This document shows positions 42,323-55,111 of a DNA stretch of 64,000 nt, piece by piece (position 1 is the first letter of the stretch; every line of letters starts with the position of its first letter). Both the position numbers and the translations under genes were made by a program. The DNA lies in the NCBI RefSeq assembly GCF_033708015.1, contig NZ_CP137920.1, forward strand, positions 62,001-126,000, read 5' to 3'. This DNA comes from Proteus vulgaris. GTDB lineage: Bacteria > Pseudomonadota > Gammaproteobacteria > Enterobacterales > Enterobacteriaceae. The notes beneath the pieces were generated by a model. The model had not been told where the DNA came from, made no database searches, and worked only from the letters and a program-made list of their open reading frames with translations.

Positions 42323-43078
42323 CTACAACAACGCCTCTGGAGATTCAGGTAAAATCTGTCCACCATCGACGATAATTGTCTGACCTGTAATATATTTTGC
42401 TTCATTTGAGGCAAAGAACGCGGCGGCGTAGCCGATATCTTCAGGCTCACCTAACGTATGTGTTGGGATTGACGCTTTCATTTGGTTTAAATACGCTTCA
42501 CCTTGGGCTTGTAAGCCTTCTGTAAGGATATTTCCCGGCATGACTGCATTTATCGTAATACCATGACGTGCATATTCTAGTGCTGCACTACGCATAAAAC
42601 CTAGTTGTCCTGCCTTACTTGCGCCATAGTGGCTCCAACCTGGATAACCCGTAATCGCGCCTGTAATGGACGAGGTAATGATCACTCGACCTTGTTTTTG
42701 TTTCTCCATTACACGTAGTGCCGCTTTAACTAAAAAGAACATGCCTTTTAAGTTTACAGTATGCATTTTATCCCAATCAGCTTCCGTCATCTCTTTAATG
42801 GTGGCTTGAGGGAAAATACCTGTATTGGAACAAAGAATATCGAGTTTGCCATGCTCTTTGACAATCTCATCAATCACTTTTTCACAGGCGGATTGATGAG
42901 TCACATCAAGGTGCATAAACTCAACATCCCATTCTTGTTTTGTTTTATTGCCTGCAACATCATCAATATCCGCAATGATAACTTTAGCACCACTCTTTTT
43001 TAGGGCGATGACAATACCTTTACCAATGCCTTTTGCGCCACCTGAAACTAAAGCGATTTTACCCGTTAAATCAAACAT
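42323..43078 (-). CDS. SDR-family NAD(P)-dependent oxidoreductase
   Basis: A 251-aa classical short-chain dehydrogenase. The cofactor loop is SGGAKGIGKG, the NNAG-type motif is CSNTGIF, and the catalytic residues are Ser in ITSSITGAITG and Tyr/Lys in YGASK. The end, TIIVDGGQILPES, resembles UcpA of E. coli. The substrate is unknown. Normal GC and a good ribosome site (AGGAGG) suggest a native gene, unlike the neighbouring glycosyltransferases. Confidence 0.87.
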   Translation of the reverse strand: MFDLTGKIALVSGGAKGIGKGIVIALKKSGAKVIIADIDDVAGNKTKQEWDVEFMHLDVTHQSACEKVIDEIVKEHGKLDILCSNTGIFPQATIKEMTEADWDKMHTVNLKGMFFLVKAALRVMEKQKQGRVIITSSITGAITGYPGWSHYGASKAGQLGFMRSAALEYARHGITINAVMPGNILTEGLQAQGEAYLNQMKASIPTHTLGEPEDIGYAAAFFASNEAKYITGQTIIVDGGQILPESPEALL

Positions 43079-43609
43079 AAAACCTCCTATTAAGTGAAAG
43101 TTCCACTGTATCAGTCTAGATTGAAAAGCGGTAAATCAACGAGAGAACTTTGTTGTTGCTCACAAATGTACCCTAGATCTTTTTTTCTTTAAAAGGATGA
43201 CACCACAAAATAGAGAGATAAACGGTAGATAGAATATCACACCAGAGAAAACTGAATATTTGTCAAAATATGCCGATGCTATTTTTTAGCATAAATAGCG
43301 ATTCTTTGAGATGAATGCAAAAAGGCAGTAAAGTGTCTGTATAAAAAGTGTTAACTTATTAGGGAAATATATTTGAGATAGATTAGTCTAAACTTTATAC
43401 AAGCTATCTGATTAGTTTAATGCGCATCAAGTTTATGAAAAAAAATGTACGATAATGATGAACTGGTAAAAAATATGCGTACAATGGTATTGTTGAATCA
43501 ATTCAGCATTTGTAATATCGGATAATTACACCAGATAAACCGGTATTGAAATAAAAAGTTATTCCAACAATTTTGCAATAATTACATCGAATAAGAATCA
43601 GAGGTGATC
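43079..43609. other. Gene-free region before pfkA
   Basis: About 530 bp without a convincing gene. It holds the promoters of the SDR gene and pfkA. AT-rich, with several short T- and A-runs but no strong hairpin; no operator could be assigned. In E. coli this interval holds fieF and a shorter spacer. Confidence 0.6.
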
Positions 43610-44587
43610 ATGGTCAATAGGATCAAAAGAATTGGGGTTTTAACAAGTGGTGGTGATGCACCAGGTATGAATGCCGCAATCCGTGGTGTTGTTCGTGCCG
43701 CGTTAAGTGAAGGTTTAGAGGTTTATGGGATTATGGATGGCTATATGGGGCTATACGAAAATCGCATGAAAAAACTCGACCGCTTTAGCGTATCAGACAT
43801 GATCAATCGTGGTGGTACATTCCTTGGTTCTGCTCGTTTCCCTGAATTCCGTGAAGACAGTGTGCGTGCTGTTGCCATCGAAAATATGAAACAAAATGAG
43901 CTTGATGCCTTAGTCGTCATTGGTGGCGATGGTTCTTATCTGGGTGCAAAAAAATTAACGGAAGCAGGTTTTCCATGTATCGGTTTACCCGGCACAATCG
44001 ATAATGATGTTGCTGGTACTGATTACACTATTGGTTATTTCACGGCGTTAGAAACGGCGGTTGAAGCGATTGACCGTTTACGTGATACCTCAACGTCTCA
44101 CAAGCGTATCTCTATTGTAGAAGTGATGGGACGTTACTGTGGTGATTTAACACTGTCTGCGGCAATCGCAGGGGGCTGTGAATTTGTTGTTCTGCCTGAA
44201 TCTGAATTACCGTTTAATCGTGATGAGCTACTGGCAGAAATCAAAGCAGGTATTGAACGTGGTAAACGTCACGCAATCGTCGCAATCACCGAACACGTCT
44301 GTGATGTTCATGAATTAGCGCGTTTTATTGAAGCTGAAACTAAACATGAAACGCGTGCAACGGTATTAGGCCATATCCAACGTGGTGGTTCTCCAGTTGC
44401 TTACGATCGTATTTTAGCCTCACGTATGGGTGCTTATTCTGTACAACTGCTATTAGAAGGTTATGGTGGTCGTTGTGTTGGTATTCAAAACGAAAAGCTG
44501 GTTCACCATGATATTATTGATGCGGTCATGAATATGAAGCGTGTCTTTAAAGCGGATTGGTATGAAACAGCGAAAAAACTGTATTAA
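43610..44587 (+). CDS. pfkA: 6-phosphofructokinase I
   Basis: A 325-aa glycolytic enzyme that phosphorylates fructose-6-phosphate with [19 protein letters not shown] binds [15 protein letters not shown] holds the phosphate loop, and [16 protein letters not shown] carries the catalytic aspartate. The FGHIQRGG-like motif appears as [16 protein letters not shown]. The ATG 43610 follows GAGGTGATC; a GTG two codons earlier lies in the ribosome site. Length fits the bacterial allosteric type. Confidence 0.98.
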   Translation: MVNRIKRIGVLTSGGDAPGMNAAIRGVVRAALSEGLEVYGIMDGYMGLYENRMKKLDRFSVSDMINRGGTFLGSARFPEFREDSVRAVAIENMKQNELDALVVIGGDGSYLGAKKLTEAGFPCIGLPGTIDNDVAGTDYTIGYFTALETAVEAIDRLRDTSTSHKRISIVEVMGRYCGDLTLSAAIAGGCEFVVLPESELPFNRDELLAEIKAGIERGKRHAIVAITEHVCDVHELARFIEAETKHETRATVLGHIQRGGSPVAYDRILASRMGAYSVQLLLEGYGGRCVGIQNEKLVHHDIIDAVMNMKRVFKADWYETAKKLY

Positions 44588-44645
44588 TTAATCGAATTTC
44601 CGCAATACCAAAATCTTTCTGAGTTCTATCCTTATTCGTGAACTG

Positions 44646-44674
44646 CTCTGATACACGTTATTTCTGTGTCAGAG
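44646..44674. other. Stem-loop after pfkA
   Basis: CTCTGATACA pairs with TGTGTCAGAG (one G-U) around a 9-nt loop. There is no T-run, so it may be an mRNA end protected against nucleases rather than a terminator. Confidence 0.5.
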
Positions 44675-44852
44675 TAGCTTCTCGAGTGAAAACATTTCAT
44701 TTAGTTCTTTCTATCCTTCTTTATTTCTTCTTATCCTCCTTATGTTGGTAGCCATATTCCCGTTGTGCATATCCATCTGTTTTTTGTTATTTCATCGTTA
44801 TAAAACTTTCTGTCAGCCTAATGAGACATTTAATAATAGGGGATGGAGAGTT

Positions 44853-45854
44853 ATGTTTAAACGATGGGGTTTATTATCAACGACTTTAGTTGCACTGTTT
44901 TTTTCCAATAATCTATGGGCTAAAGATATTCAGTTATTAAATATTTCTTACGATCCGACGCGAGAACTTTATCAACAGTATAACCAAGCATTTAGCCAGT
45001 ATTGGGAACAAAAAACAGGTGATAAAGTCACTATTCGCCAATCACATGGTGGTTCAGGAAAACAAGCAACATCGGTTATCAATGGTATTGAAGCGGATGT
45101 TGTCACATTAGCCCTTGCCTATGATATCGATGCGATTGCGCAAAGAGGACGGATTGATAAGCAGTGGTTAACACGATTACCTGATAATTCAGCACCCTAT
45201 ACGTCAACAATCGTTTTTCTGGTGAGGAAAGGAAACCCTAAGCAAATAGTGGATTGGGATTCATTAATTAAGCCGGGTGTTTCCATTATTACACCTAATC
45301 CCAAAACGTCTGGTGGCGCAAGATGGAACTATCTTGCGGCATGGGGCTATGGGTTAAAAGCGAATCATCAAGATAGTGAAAAAGCCAAAACTTTCGTTAA
45401 AGCACTTTATCAGCAAGTGGAAGTATTAGATTCAGGCGCAAGAGGCGCAACAAATACCTTTGTTGAGCGAGGTATTGGTGATGTCTTAATTGCATGGGAA
45501 AACGAAGCGTTATTAGCGATTAATGAATTAGGGGCTGATAAATTTGAGATAGTCACACCCTCAGTATCTATTCTTGCTGAGCCTACCGTGTCGGTAGTTG
45601 ATAAGGTTGTCGATAAACGAGGAACACGAGAAATTGCCACTGCGTATTTAGACTATCTTTACTCACCAGAAGGACAAGAGATCGCGGCAAAAAATTATTA
45701 TCGTCCCAGAGATAAAGCAGTAGCAGAGAAATACCAAAGCCGTTTTCCAAAACTAGAACTCTTTACACTTAATGATGTTTTTGGAGATTGGCAATCGGCT
45801 CAGAAAATACATTTTGCGACAGGGGGAGTATTTGATGAAATTAGTCGTCGTTGA
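44853..45854 (+). CDS. sbp: Sulfate-binding periplasmic protein
   Basis: A 333-aa solute receptor of the CysUWA sulfate/thiosulfate transporter. The signal peptide ends near NLWA. The mature part begins [20 protein letters not shown] and contains [11 protein letters not shown] and [22 protein letters not shown] is 7 bp before the ATG. Longer upstream readings lack a signal peptide. It is normally controlled by CysB. Confidence 0.95.
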   Translation: MFKRWGLLSTTLVALFFSNNLWAKDIQLLNISYDPTRELYQQYNQAFSQYWEQKTGDKVTIRQSHGGSGKQATSVINGIEADVVTLALAYDIDAIAQRGRIDKQWLTRLPDNSAPYTSTIVFLVRKGNPKQIVDWDSLIKPGVSIITPNPKTSGGARWNYLAAWGYGLKANHQDSEKAKTFVKALYQQVEVLDSGARGATNTFVERGIGDVLIAWENEALLAINELGADKFEIVTPSVSILAEPTVSVVDKVVDKRGTREIATAYLDYLYSPEGQEIAAKNYYRPRDKAVAEKYQSRFPKLELFTLNDVFGDWQSAQKIHFATGGVFDEISRR

Positions 45855-45881
45855 TTAAGTCAAGGTGAGCAAAATAAAAAA

Positions 45882-45918
45882 AATCACCTTCTGTTTGATA
45901 TTCAGTAAGGTGATTTTC
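45882..45918. terminator. Bidirectional terminator between sbp and tpiA
   Basis: AATCACCTT/AAGGTGATT stem with A-run before and T-run after, between the convergent sbp and tpiA genes. Confidence 0.88.
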
Positions 45919-45961
45919 TCTATTTTTTATCGATTAATGGCATAGGCCAGAAAGACAAAAA

Positions 45962-46732
45962 TTATTTTTTCGCTTTAGCTTGTGCTGCTGCTTTAACGAT
46001 AACGGCAAATGCGTCAGCTTTCAGTGAAGCGCCACCGACTAATGCACCATCGATATCTGGTTGGCCAAACAGTTCTGCTGCATTTTTATCGTTAACAGAG
46101 CCACCATATTGAATGATAACTTGTTCAGCAATAGCGGCATCTTTCTTCGCAATATGATCACGAATAAATTTATGAACAGCTTGAGCTTGTGCTGGAGTTG
46201 CAGATTTGCCTGTACCGATAGCCCAAATTGGTTCATAAGCGATAACCGCATCTTTAAATGCAGCCGCACCGTGTGCATTTAACACGGCATCGATTTGGCG
46301 AGCACAGACTTCTTGCGTTTTGCCCGCTTCGTTTTCTGCTTCAGTTTCACCAATACATAATACTGGCGTTAAACCTAACTCTTTTAACACGCCGAATTTT
46401 TGAGCGATAAACTCGTCAGATTCTTTATGATAAGTACGGCGCTCAGAGTGACCAATGATAACGTATTTAACATCAACGTTTTTCAGCATTTCTGCGGAAG
46501 TTTCGCCAGTGAAAGCACCTGATAAGTTAACACCTGTATCTTGAGCACCTAATGCAATACGGCTTCCACCAATTTCATGGCGTGCTTGGCATAGGTAAAC
46601 TGCCGGTGGTGCGATAGCAACATCGCAACCTGCAACACCGCTAACTTCTTTACGTAGTGCAGCAATTAATTCATGAACCATATGAATGCTGCCGTTGAGT
46701 TTCCAGTTACCCATGACTAATGGATGGCGCAT
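45962..46732 (-). CDS. tpiA: Triose-phosphate isomerase
   Basis: A 256-aa TIM-barrel enzyme interconverting dihydroxyacetone phosphate and glyceraldehyde-3-phosphate. [10 protein letters not shown] has the catalytic lysine, [12 protein letters not shown] the histidine and [20 protein letters not shown] the glutamate and the loop. The ATG at 46732 follows GGAGG. A 16-codon upstream extension is not needed. Confidence 0.98.
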   Translation of the reverse strand: MRHPLVMGNWKLNGSIHMVHELIAALRKEVSGVAGCDVAIAPPAVYLCQARHEIGGSRIALGAQDTGVNLSGAFTGETSAEMLKNVDVKYVIIGHSERRTYHKESDEFIAQKFGVLKELGLTPVLCIGETEAENEAGKTQEVCARQIDAVLNAHGAAAFKDAVIAYEPIWAIGTGKSATPAQAQAVHKFIRDHIAKKDAAIAEQVIIQYGGSVNDKNAAELFGQPDIDGALVGGASLKADAFAVIVKAAAQAKAKK

Positions 46733-46838
46733 AACTTTTCCTCCAACCGAGTGGTTTAAATTTAGTTTGCTAATAAACACGAATTCTGTTGATGCACAAC
46801 AGTATAGAGAACAATGAATAGAATAGCTTTGTTTTTTA

Positions 46839-47474
46839 TCACGGAATAGCTGAAACGATCTTGCTGTTTAAAGAAAGCTTAATCGGTTCAATGGCGAAGG
46901 TGGTTAATTGATTATCTTCATGGGCAATAATATAACGGATCGCGCCCACATCATGGCTAATATAATCAGAAGTTTGATTTTTAAAGGCGAATAAATTAAG
47001 AGCCTCTTGAATTTGCTCTTGGGTTATTGACGGGTCAAATTGAGCGACCAAAGTGATAATGTATTGTGTTGTGAGTTCGCGATTTATTTTTTCTAATTCA
47101 GGTGAATCAGGAGAGTGGATCAACGTGAGCTGTAAACTTTTTATTTTTTCGCTACCACGCTCTAATATGGCAGATGAATAGAGATTAGGCGTGATACGTG
47201 TTGCAGCTCTGACAAGAGGGATTGCAATATCGTGATTAGTGATAATTTTATATTCATTAAGTGATAACAATGGATTTTGTTGATTGAACTTCGCCCTAAG
47301 TTCCGGGATCGTTATCTCAAAAATAGGTGCATCCTGTTTAAGATAGCCAATATCATCTTTAGTGGGCTGTTTTTGTGCGACAGACATCTCTGTTGCGAAA
47401 ACTGAAGTTGGCAAACAAAGCGCAATGCTTATGATTATCAGGTATAACGTAGAAAGAGTGTTTACTTTTATCAT
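46839..47474 (-). CDS. yiiQ: DUF1454 family protein YiiQ
   Basis: A 211-aa exported protein (signal peptide cut after VFA near residue 28). It lies next to tpiA as in E. coli, where YiiQ is a DUF1454 protein of unknown function. [20 protein letters not shown] and [17 protein letters not shown] are recognisable. Envelope location is inferred from the signal peptide. Confidence 0.88.
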   Translation of the reverse strand: MIKVNTLSTLYLIIISIALCLPTSVFATEMSVAQKQPTKDDIGYLKQDAPIFEITIPELRAKFNQQNPLLSLNEYKIITNHDIAIPLVRAATRITPNLYSSAILERGSEKIKSLQLTLIHSPDSPELEKINRELTTQYIITLVAQFDPSITQEQIQEALNLFAFKNQTSDYISHDVGAIRYIIAHEDNQLTTFAIEPIKLSLNSKIVSAIP

Positions 47475-47571
47475 CTGTCCTCCGCTTGTCTGTGCTGTTA
47501 TTGGTTAGTCTGTATTATTTGATACTAAATGGACAGTGTAATTCACAACTTAAGTAAATTATTGAGAATTT

Positions 47572-48003
47572 ATGACTTTACAACATTGGGCATTTTCATT
47601 CAAAGGACGAATTGGGCGTCGTGACTTTTGGGTTGGTTTTGGTGTCTGTTTTGCACTGTTTTTAGGCCTGTTTATGATTAATGATATGATTTATCCATTA
47701 CCTACTATGGTGACGTGGATATTCATTTTCTTTATTCTTTATTCATTGTGCGCAATTTTTACGAAAAGGCTCCATGATAGAAATAAAAGAGGAATATGGC
47801 TTTTATTACTGTTACTTGCCGTGATGTTAGGATTAGCCGATACCAGTAGTTTAGAACCATTTTGGCAATGGGCGTTGGGACGTTTTCTTCCCTCTTTTAT
47901 CGGGATGATTATGTTGCTTGATTGCGGTGTATTTGTTGGTAATGACGGTGAAAATTATTTTGGTAAACAAACCGAGCAAGTAGACTACCGTCGCTGGCGT
48001 TAA
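47572..48003 (+). CDS. yiiR: DUF805 membrane protein YiiR
   Basis: A 143-aa inner-membrane protein with four predicted helices. The DUF805 signature is the start LQHWAFSFKGRIGRRDFWVG and the motif KRLHDRNKRG. E. coli yiiR is its counterpart next to yiiQ. Function unknown. Confidence 0.86.
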   Translation: MTLQHWAFSFKGRIGRRDFWVGFGVCFALFLGLFMINDMIYPLPTMVTWIFIFFILYSLCAIFTKRLHDRNKRGIWLLLLLLAVMLGLADTSSLEPFWQWALGRFLPSFIGMIMLLDCGVFVGNDGENYFGKQTEQVDYRRWR

Positions 48004-48032
48004 TTTATGATTATTAACATAAAATAAATAAG

Positions 48033-48062
48033 GGTGAGCGAAATAGGCTCACCTTTATTTTT
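48033..48062. terminator. Terminator between yiiR and fpr
   Basis: GGTGAGC/GCTCACC stem, T-rich after on the plus strand, between convergent genes. Confidence 0.8.
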
Positions 48063-48068
48063 GCCTTA

Positions 48069-48815
48069 TTACCAATATTGCTCGCTGGTGATATGTCCGG
48101 GTTTTCGTCGTAAGTGCTTACGCATTTCCCGTTGTTCTTTTAAGCGTTGTTGAGTGTCTCTGACCATTTGAGGATTACCACAGAGCATAATATGGCTCTC
48201 TTCAGGGCTGATGGTTAGGCCAACTGTTTTTTCTAAAGCACCACTTTCAATGAGTGCAGGAATGCGTCCTGTTAATGAGCCAATATGATTTTCACGGCTG
48301 ACAATGGTTTGAATACGTAATTTGCCTTGATAACGTTGAACGAGTTTTTCCATTAAAGGTAAATAGCTTAAGTCATTAGCATATCGAACAGCGTGGACAA
48401 GCACGATATTTTCAAATCGCTCAAGATCGTCTCCTAATTGCAAAATAGAGAGAAACGGTCCAATAGCCGTTCCAGTCGAAAGCATCCAAAGTGTATTTGC
48501 TGTGGGAACTTCTTCTAATACAAAGAAGCCACTGGCTTGCTCCGTAACCATTACCTCATCACCGACTTTAAGTGCGCTTAACTTAGGACTTAATTTTCCT
48601 TCGGGGACAGTGACAAGATAAAATTCTAAGTTAGGATCATTTGGTGCATTGACATAAGAGTAAGCACGTTGTACTCGTTCGCCATCAATATCTAGCGCTA
48701 ATTTTGCAAATTGCCCAGCTGTAAACTTATCAATAGGAGCATTGACGACGAGACTTATTAACGCATCAGTCCAGTGATGAACTTGAGTCACTTTTCCATT
48801 CACCCAATTAGCCAT
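48069..48815 (-). CDS. fpr: Ferredoxin/flavodoxin-NADP+ reductase
   Basis: A 248-aa FAD enzyme (same length as E. coli Fpr) that reduces flavodoxin and ferredoxin with NADPH. RAYSYVNAPNDP binds FAD, LSTGTAIGPFLSIL binds NADPH, and the C-terminus ends in YW as in this subclass. In E. coli it is part of the SoxRS response; no SoxS box was identified here. Confidence 0.96.
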   Translation of the reverse strand: MANWVNGKVTQVHHWTDALISLVVNAPIDKFTAGQFAKLALDIDGERVQRAYSYVNAPNDPNLEFYLVTVPEGKLSPKLSALKVGDEVMVTEQASGFFVLEEVPTANTLWMLSTGTAIGPFLSILQLGDDLERFENIVLVHAVRYANDLSYLPLMEKLVQRYQGKLRIQTIVSRENHIGSLTGRIPALIESGALEKTVGLTISPEESHIMLCGNPQMVRDTQQRLKEQREMRKHLRRKPGHITSEQYW

Positions 48816-49151
48816 AGAGATTATCTCCTTTGATAAACATGCTTATGTTGCTTAGTTATTCTAAATAGGAAGCGGTTTTTTATTTATCAAGATGGTGTGG
48901 TGATGTGATTAATCTAAGATTTTGTCAATAAATGACACAATATGTACATTTATATTGACAACTATGGTGTATTTCTCTGACATTAATCTTTAAACAAAAA
49001 TTGCTGGCTATCTCGCAAATTTCTCCAAATTTGTTAACTTAGTCTCATTCTGAAAAGACATGCATTTTGCGGAGTTTATTTTTATAAATTCTCTGTAGTG
49101 TGCGTCTGTCCGTTAATTTATTTATCTGAAATTCTTGAGCAAAGAAAAGAA
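48816..49151. other. Divergent fpr-emrD control region
   Basis: A 336-bp AT-rich region with no gene. It contains TGTCA-ATAAA-TGACA (48937-48951 area) and a TTGACA without a matching -10. These could belong to the fpr or emrD promoter, but nothing is firm. Confidence 0.45.
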
Positions 49152-50336
49152 ATGAGAAAGTTAGAGCATGCAAATCTATTATTATTGATTATTGCACTGG
49201 TTGCTGTGGGTCAAATGACCCAAACTATTTATGTTCCTGTCATTGCTGATATGGCCGTTTACTTTGGTGAGCCAACGGGGGCGGTACAGCAAGTCATGGG
49301 TGCCTATCTTTTTTCTTATGGTTTTTCACAGTTAATTTACGGACCTATTTCCGACAAAGTAGGGCGTCGTCCTGTTATTTTAGTTGGAATGACGATTTTT
49401 TGCTTATCAACGCTGGTGGCGATTTTCTCACAAAATTTAACCACACTGGTTATTGCAAGTACCTTACAAGGAATGGGAACGGGCGTTGCGGGTGTTATGA
49501 CTCGTACTCAACCTCGTGATTTATACACAGGAACGGCATTACGTTACGCCAATAGTTTGTTAAATATGGGGGTTTTGGTTAGCCCATTATTAGCGCCAAT
49601 GATTGGTGGTGTGGTTGCGCACTTCTTTGGCTGGCATGCGTGTTATATCTTCTTATTATTATTAGGAAGCAGTGTCCTGTTTTGTATGTATCGTTGGATG
49701 CCAGAAACACGCCCCGTACAAGTTGAAAAACGTAAAATGTTGTCATCGTTTTACTTATTGCTTTCAAACAGTACCTTCAGCGCCTTTTTGATTATGCTGA
49801 TTTGTGCACTATCGGGTATCGCTGTTTTTGAAGCCTCTAGCGGCGTATTGATGGGGGGCGTATTAGGATTAAATAGTATTACTATCAGTATATTATTTAT
49901 TTTACCGATCCCTGCGGCATTCTTTGGGGCTTGGTATGCGGGTCGTGAAGGTAAAACCTTTGTGCAACTGATGTGGCACTCTGTTTTTTGTTGTTTATCT
50001 GCCGGTATCTTAATGTGGATCCCCGGTTGGTTAAATATTATTAATATCTGGACATTATTGGTACCTGCAGCACTGTTTTTCTTTGGTGCGGGTATGTTAT
50101 TCCCATTGGCAACGACAGGCGCAATGGAACCATTCCCTTATTTAGCCGGTTCAGCAGGTGCGCTGGTAGGGGGATTACAAAATGTCGGTTCCGGTGTGGC
50201 AACATGGTTTTCTGCTTTACTGCCACAACATAACCAATTTAGTTTAGGTATGATTATGTTTGCTATGTCAGTGGCGATAATGCTTTGTTGGCTTCCTTTG
50301 GCTCATCGTTTTAGCCATGAAGAACATACGATTTAA
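49152..50336 (+). CDS. emrD: Multidrug efflux MFS transporter EmrD
   Basis: A 394-aa transporter, the same length as E. coli EmrD, with 12 predicted helices. LLIIALVAVGQMTQTIYVPV, YGPISDKVGRRPVILVGM and GAMEPFPYLAGSAGALVGGL match EmrD closely. It exports hydrophobic uncouplers and detergents by proton antiport. ATG 49152 gives the E. coli length; 18 upstream codons are unlikely. In E. coli the gene is elsewhere, so its place beside glpK is a local rearrangement. Confidence 0.95.
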   Translation: MRKLEHANLLLLIIALVAVGQMTQTIYVPVIADMAVYFGEPTGAVQQVMGAYLFSYGFSQLIYGPISDKVGRRPVILVGMTIFCLSTLVAIFSQNLTTLVIASTLQGMGTGVAGVMTRTQPRDLYTGTALRYANSLLNMGVLVSPLLAPMIGGVVAHFFGWHACYIFLLLLGSSVLFCMYRWMPETRPVQVEKRKMLSSFYLLLSNSTFSAFLIMLICALSGIAVFEASSGVLMGGVLGLNSITISILFILPIPAAFFGAWYAGREGKTFVQLMWHSVFCCLSAGILMWIPGWLNIINIWTLLVPAALFFFGAGMLFPLATTGAMEPFPYLAGSAGALVGGLQNVGSGVATWFSALLPQHNQFSLGMIMFAMSVAIMLCWLPLAHRFSHEEHTI

Positions 50337-50363
50337 TGGATTGATACTGTAACTGAAATAAAA

Positions 50364-50411
50364 AATGCCGAGATAAACATGAACAGGGGTTAGTTCAAAA
50401 ATCTCGGCATT
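50364..50411. terminator. Bidirectional terminator between emrD and glpK
   Basis: Eleven-bp perfect stem AATGCCGAGAT/ATCTCGGCATT with a 26-nt loop, A-run before and GGGTTTTG after, between convergent genes. Confidence 0.82.
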
Positions 50412-50463
50412 GGGTTTTGTAGCCTAGGCTACTTCTCTCTCAAATTGTGTTTTACTGCTATTA

Positions 50464-52017
<1,554 letters not shown>

Positions 52018-52038
52018 TCAACAATATTGCTCTTAATT

Positions 52039-52854
52039 TTATTTATCGTCTTCGATTTTGCAGGTATCGCAAGGTAAGTGACGGCCAATTAATTTACGGT
52101 AAGCCAATGCACCTAAGATACCACCGATAAAGGGAGCAATCATTGGAACTAAGAAATAAGGGATATCACGTCCACCAGTCAGTGCAATATCACCCCAGCC
52201 AGCAAAGTACGCAACCAATTTTGGACCAAAGTCACGGGCAGGGTTTAAGGCGAATCCAGTTAATGGGCCAAATGCACCACCAATAACAGCAATTAAAATA
52301 CCAATCAGTAAAGGTGCTAATGGACCTTTAGGTACACCGTTGCCATCATCCGTTAAGGCTAAAATTAAGCCAACTAAGATAACAGCGATGATAACTTCAA
52401 CAAAAAAGGCATGTATAACGGAAATTTGAGCCGCAGGATAAGTTGAAAATACGCCAGCAGTGAAGAGACTTTCTTGTGAGCCTCTGACAATGCCATTAAC
52501 TTGTTCGTAGTCGAGGAAAACACTGTAGTACATAAAGTACACAATAGCGGCAGCAAAGAAGCCACCTAACATTTGTGCAATAATATAAGGGATAACTTTT
52601 CTGCGTTCAAAGCAAGCAAATAACCAAAACGCAACAGTCACTGCTGGGTTCAAATGAGCACCAGAGGTACCCGCGGTAAGATAAACGGCTAAGGCAACAC
52701 CCAGCCCCCAGATAATACTTATCTCCCACAGCCCAAGCTCTGCGCCTGCAATACGTACCGCAGCAACACAACCAAGACCAAAGAAGACTAGCAACGCAGT
52801 TCCGATAAATTCAGAAATGCATTGACCCATAAGAGAGGTTTTCGTCTGGCTCAT
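52039..52854 (-). CDS. glpF: Glycerol uptake facilitator
   Basis: A 271-aa aquaglyceroporin with six helices. Both pore motifs are present: HLNPAVT and LNPARD. GLGVALAVYLTAGTSGAHLN lies before the first. It lets glycerol in by diffusion, to be trapped by GlpK. The 294-bp upstream region has a TGTGATC-type half-site and a partial GlpR-like palindrome, neither strong enough to list. Confidence 0.97.
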   Translation of the reverse strand: MSQTKTSLMGQCISEFIGTALLVFFGLGCVAAVRIAGAELGLWEISIIWGLGVALAVYLTAGTSGAHLNPAVTVAFWLFACFERRKVIPYIIAQMLGGFFAAAIVYFMYYSVFLDYEQVNGIVRGSQESLFTAGVFSTYPAAQISVIHAFFVEVIIAVILVGLILALTDDGNGVPKGPLAPLLIGILIAVIGGAFGPLTGFALNPARDFGPKLVAYFAGWGDIALTGGRDIPYFLVPMIAPFIGGILGALAYRKLIGRHLPCDTCKIEDDK

Positions 52855-53148
52855 ATATTCTATCCTGAAAGAGGGTTATTTATTGTTAGTATTCTTTTCG
52901 AATTGAAAAGATAACTGTGAATTTATCGTTAATGAGCGTAAACGAGAATAAGCGAAATTGAAATTTGTGTGTCTCATCAAGAAAATGAGTGAAAACGCTC
53001 TTAATTAGTGACTTGATCGACATTTGTAATGTGATCTGACCAGTGTTTTTGATAAATTGAAAAAAGAATGTAATTCCTCGGAAGATGCTAGACAGTTGTT
53101 GATAGGCTACTTACAATCGGAAGTATCGATTATATGGGGGATTACAGT

Positions 53149-53391
53149 ATGTCATTTGAAGTTTTCGAGAAGTTAGAATCAAAAGTACAACAAGCAATTG
53201 ATACCATCACGTTATTACAGATGGAAATCGAAGAGCTAAAAGAAAAAAATGATGCGCTGAACCAAGAAGTTCAAGAAGCGAAAGGATCGCGCGAAGCGCT
53301 TGTTCGTGAAAATGAAGAATTGAAACAAGAGCAATCAAGCTGGCAAGAGCGTTTACGTGCACTGTTAGGCAAAATGGAAGACGTGCAATAA
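53149..53391 (+). CDS. zapB: Cell division coiled-coil protein ZapB
   Basis: An 80-aa protein, entirely coiled coil, matching E. coli Zap[21 protein letters not shown] and [20 protein letters not shown]. It tightens the Z ring via ZapA. The ATG 53149 gives the known length; a start 5 codons before is possible. Confidence 0.96.
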   Translation: MSFEVFEKLESKVQQAIDTITLLQMEIEELKEKNDALNQEVQEAKGSREALVRENEELKQEQSSWQERLRALLGKMEDVQ

Positions 53392-53421
53392 TTGTCTTTG
53401 TTTGCTTAAAACTTAAAAACA

Positions 53422-53444
53422 AAAGCCACCGTTAGGTGGCTTTT
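53422..53444. terminator. Terminator between zapB and rraA
   Basis: AAAGCCACC/GGTGGCTTTT hairpin with a 4-nt loop, serving both convergent genes. Confidence 0.88.
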
Positions 53445-53483
53445 GAATATTGAAATCATCAGAATACAGATAAAAAGTCGCAA

Positions 53484-53993
<510 letters not shown>

Positions 53994-54096
53994 TTACGTC
54001 AGGTTGCCACAGGAAAGTCCAGTATATCCCTTAACAGGGGCAGTTGGCAAAAGACTCACTGAAAATTCAGTGAGTCAAATCAACAATAGAGTGAAA

Positions 54097-55014
54097 TTAT
54101 TCTAAAATTAAACCCAAAGAGAAAAGTACGTTAGTTAACAGTGCTGCTTTTACCATGTGTTCGAGTAGAGGACGCATTGCTTCACCGGAGTGATCGGCAT
54201 TTACTCGTTTGATATGCAGTAAAAGCATAGGGGTAGCGAGTAAAAATAACCACGCTGTCCAGCGGTGCATATAAAGTAGAGTGAAGATAATCAAGCAGGC
54301 AAGAGAGAGAAAAATAACACACGTATGGTAAGTACGTGAACCAGCAGGACCTAAGCGAACAGCTAATGTGTTTTTACCTGCCTGAATGTCACTTTCTAAA
54401 TCGCGCATATTATTAATGTTTAGAACAGCGACAGAAAGTAAACCACAGGCGGTGGCAGGAAGTAGAGTAACAACATCAAAGGTGTTGGATTGTAAATAAT
54501 AAGTCCCGATGACACTTAACCAGCCAAAGAAAATTAAAACAGAGATATCACCTAGTCCCATATAGCCATAAGGGCGCTTACCTACGGTATAAGTGATCGC
54601 AGCAACAATAGCGAGTAACCCCATCACTAAGAAGCCAATAGCGTCTTCTGGCTTTTTACAGGCGACAATAATCAGGGCAATACCACAGATACAGGAGATA
54701 ATAACATTTAGGATCAGCGCTTTTTTCATTTGAGCCGCTGTTATTACGCCTTTTTGCATTCCACGAAGTGGCCCTAAACGTTCTTCAGTATCGGTTCCTT
54801 TTACGGCATCACCATAGTCATTGGCAAGGTTTGATAAGATCTGTAATGTTCCCGCCGTCAATATAGCAAGCAGTGCAATAGGCAGCTCAAAATGACCCAT
54901 CCAATATGCTAATGCGGAACCAGTCACAATGGCAATTAACCCTAAAGGTAGTGTTTTGGGTCGTAAACTTTCAAGCCAGGCTTGAGTCCGGCTAGTGGAA
55001 TTTAGAGAGCTCAT
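54097..55014 (-). CDS. menA: 1,4-dihydroxy-2-naphthoate polyprenyltransferase
   Basis: A 305-aa membrane prenyltransferase of menaquinone synthesis. The first Asp-rich motif is NLANDYGDAVKGTD, the second NINNMRDLESDIQAGKNTLA. About eight or nine helices. E. coli MenA is 308 aa. Confidence 0.97.
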   Translation of the reverse strand: MSSLNSTSRTQAWLESLRPKTLPLGLIAIVTGSALAYWMGHFELPIALLAILTAGTLQILSNLANDYGDAVKGTDTEERLGPLRGMQKGVITAAQMKKALILNVIISCICGIALIIVACKKPEDAIGFLVMGLLAIVAAITYTVGKRPYGYMGLGDISVLIFFGWLSVIGTYYLQSNTFDVVTLLPATACGLLSVAVLNINNMRDLESDIQAGKNTLAVRLGPAGSRTYHTCVIFLSLACLIIFTLLYMHRWTAWLFLLATPMLLLHIKRVNADHSGEAMRPLLEHMVKAALLTNVLFSLGLILE

Positions 55015-55111
55015 GCTGAAATTCGATACTCATGTTCGTTGTTATTATAAAAATAAGAATGGGAGGCAAGCCTCCCACGTAAATATTGCTGATAAGGATC
55101 GCACAAGTTGA

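Noticed and set aside
48816..49151. SoxS box for fpr
   Set aside because: No convincing match; only a short TGTCA palindrome and an isolated TTGACA.
52855..53148. GlpR and CRP sites before glpF
   Set aside because: Only half-sites or poor palindromes are visible; not enough to list.
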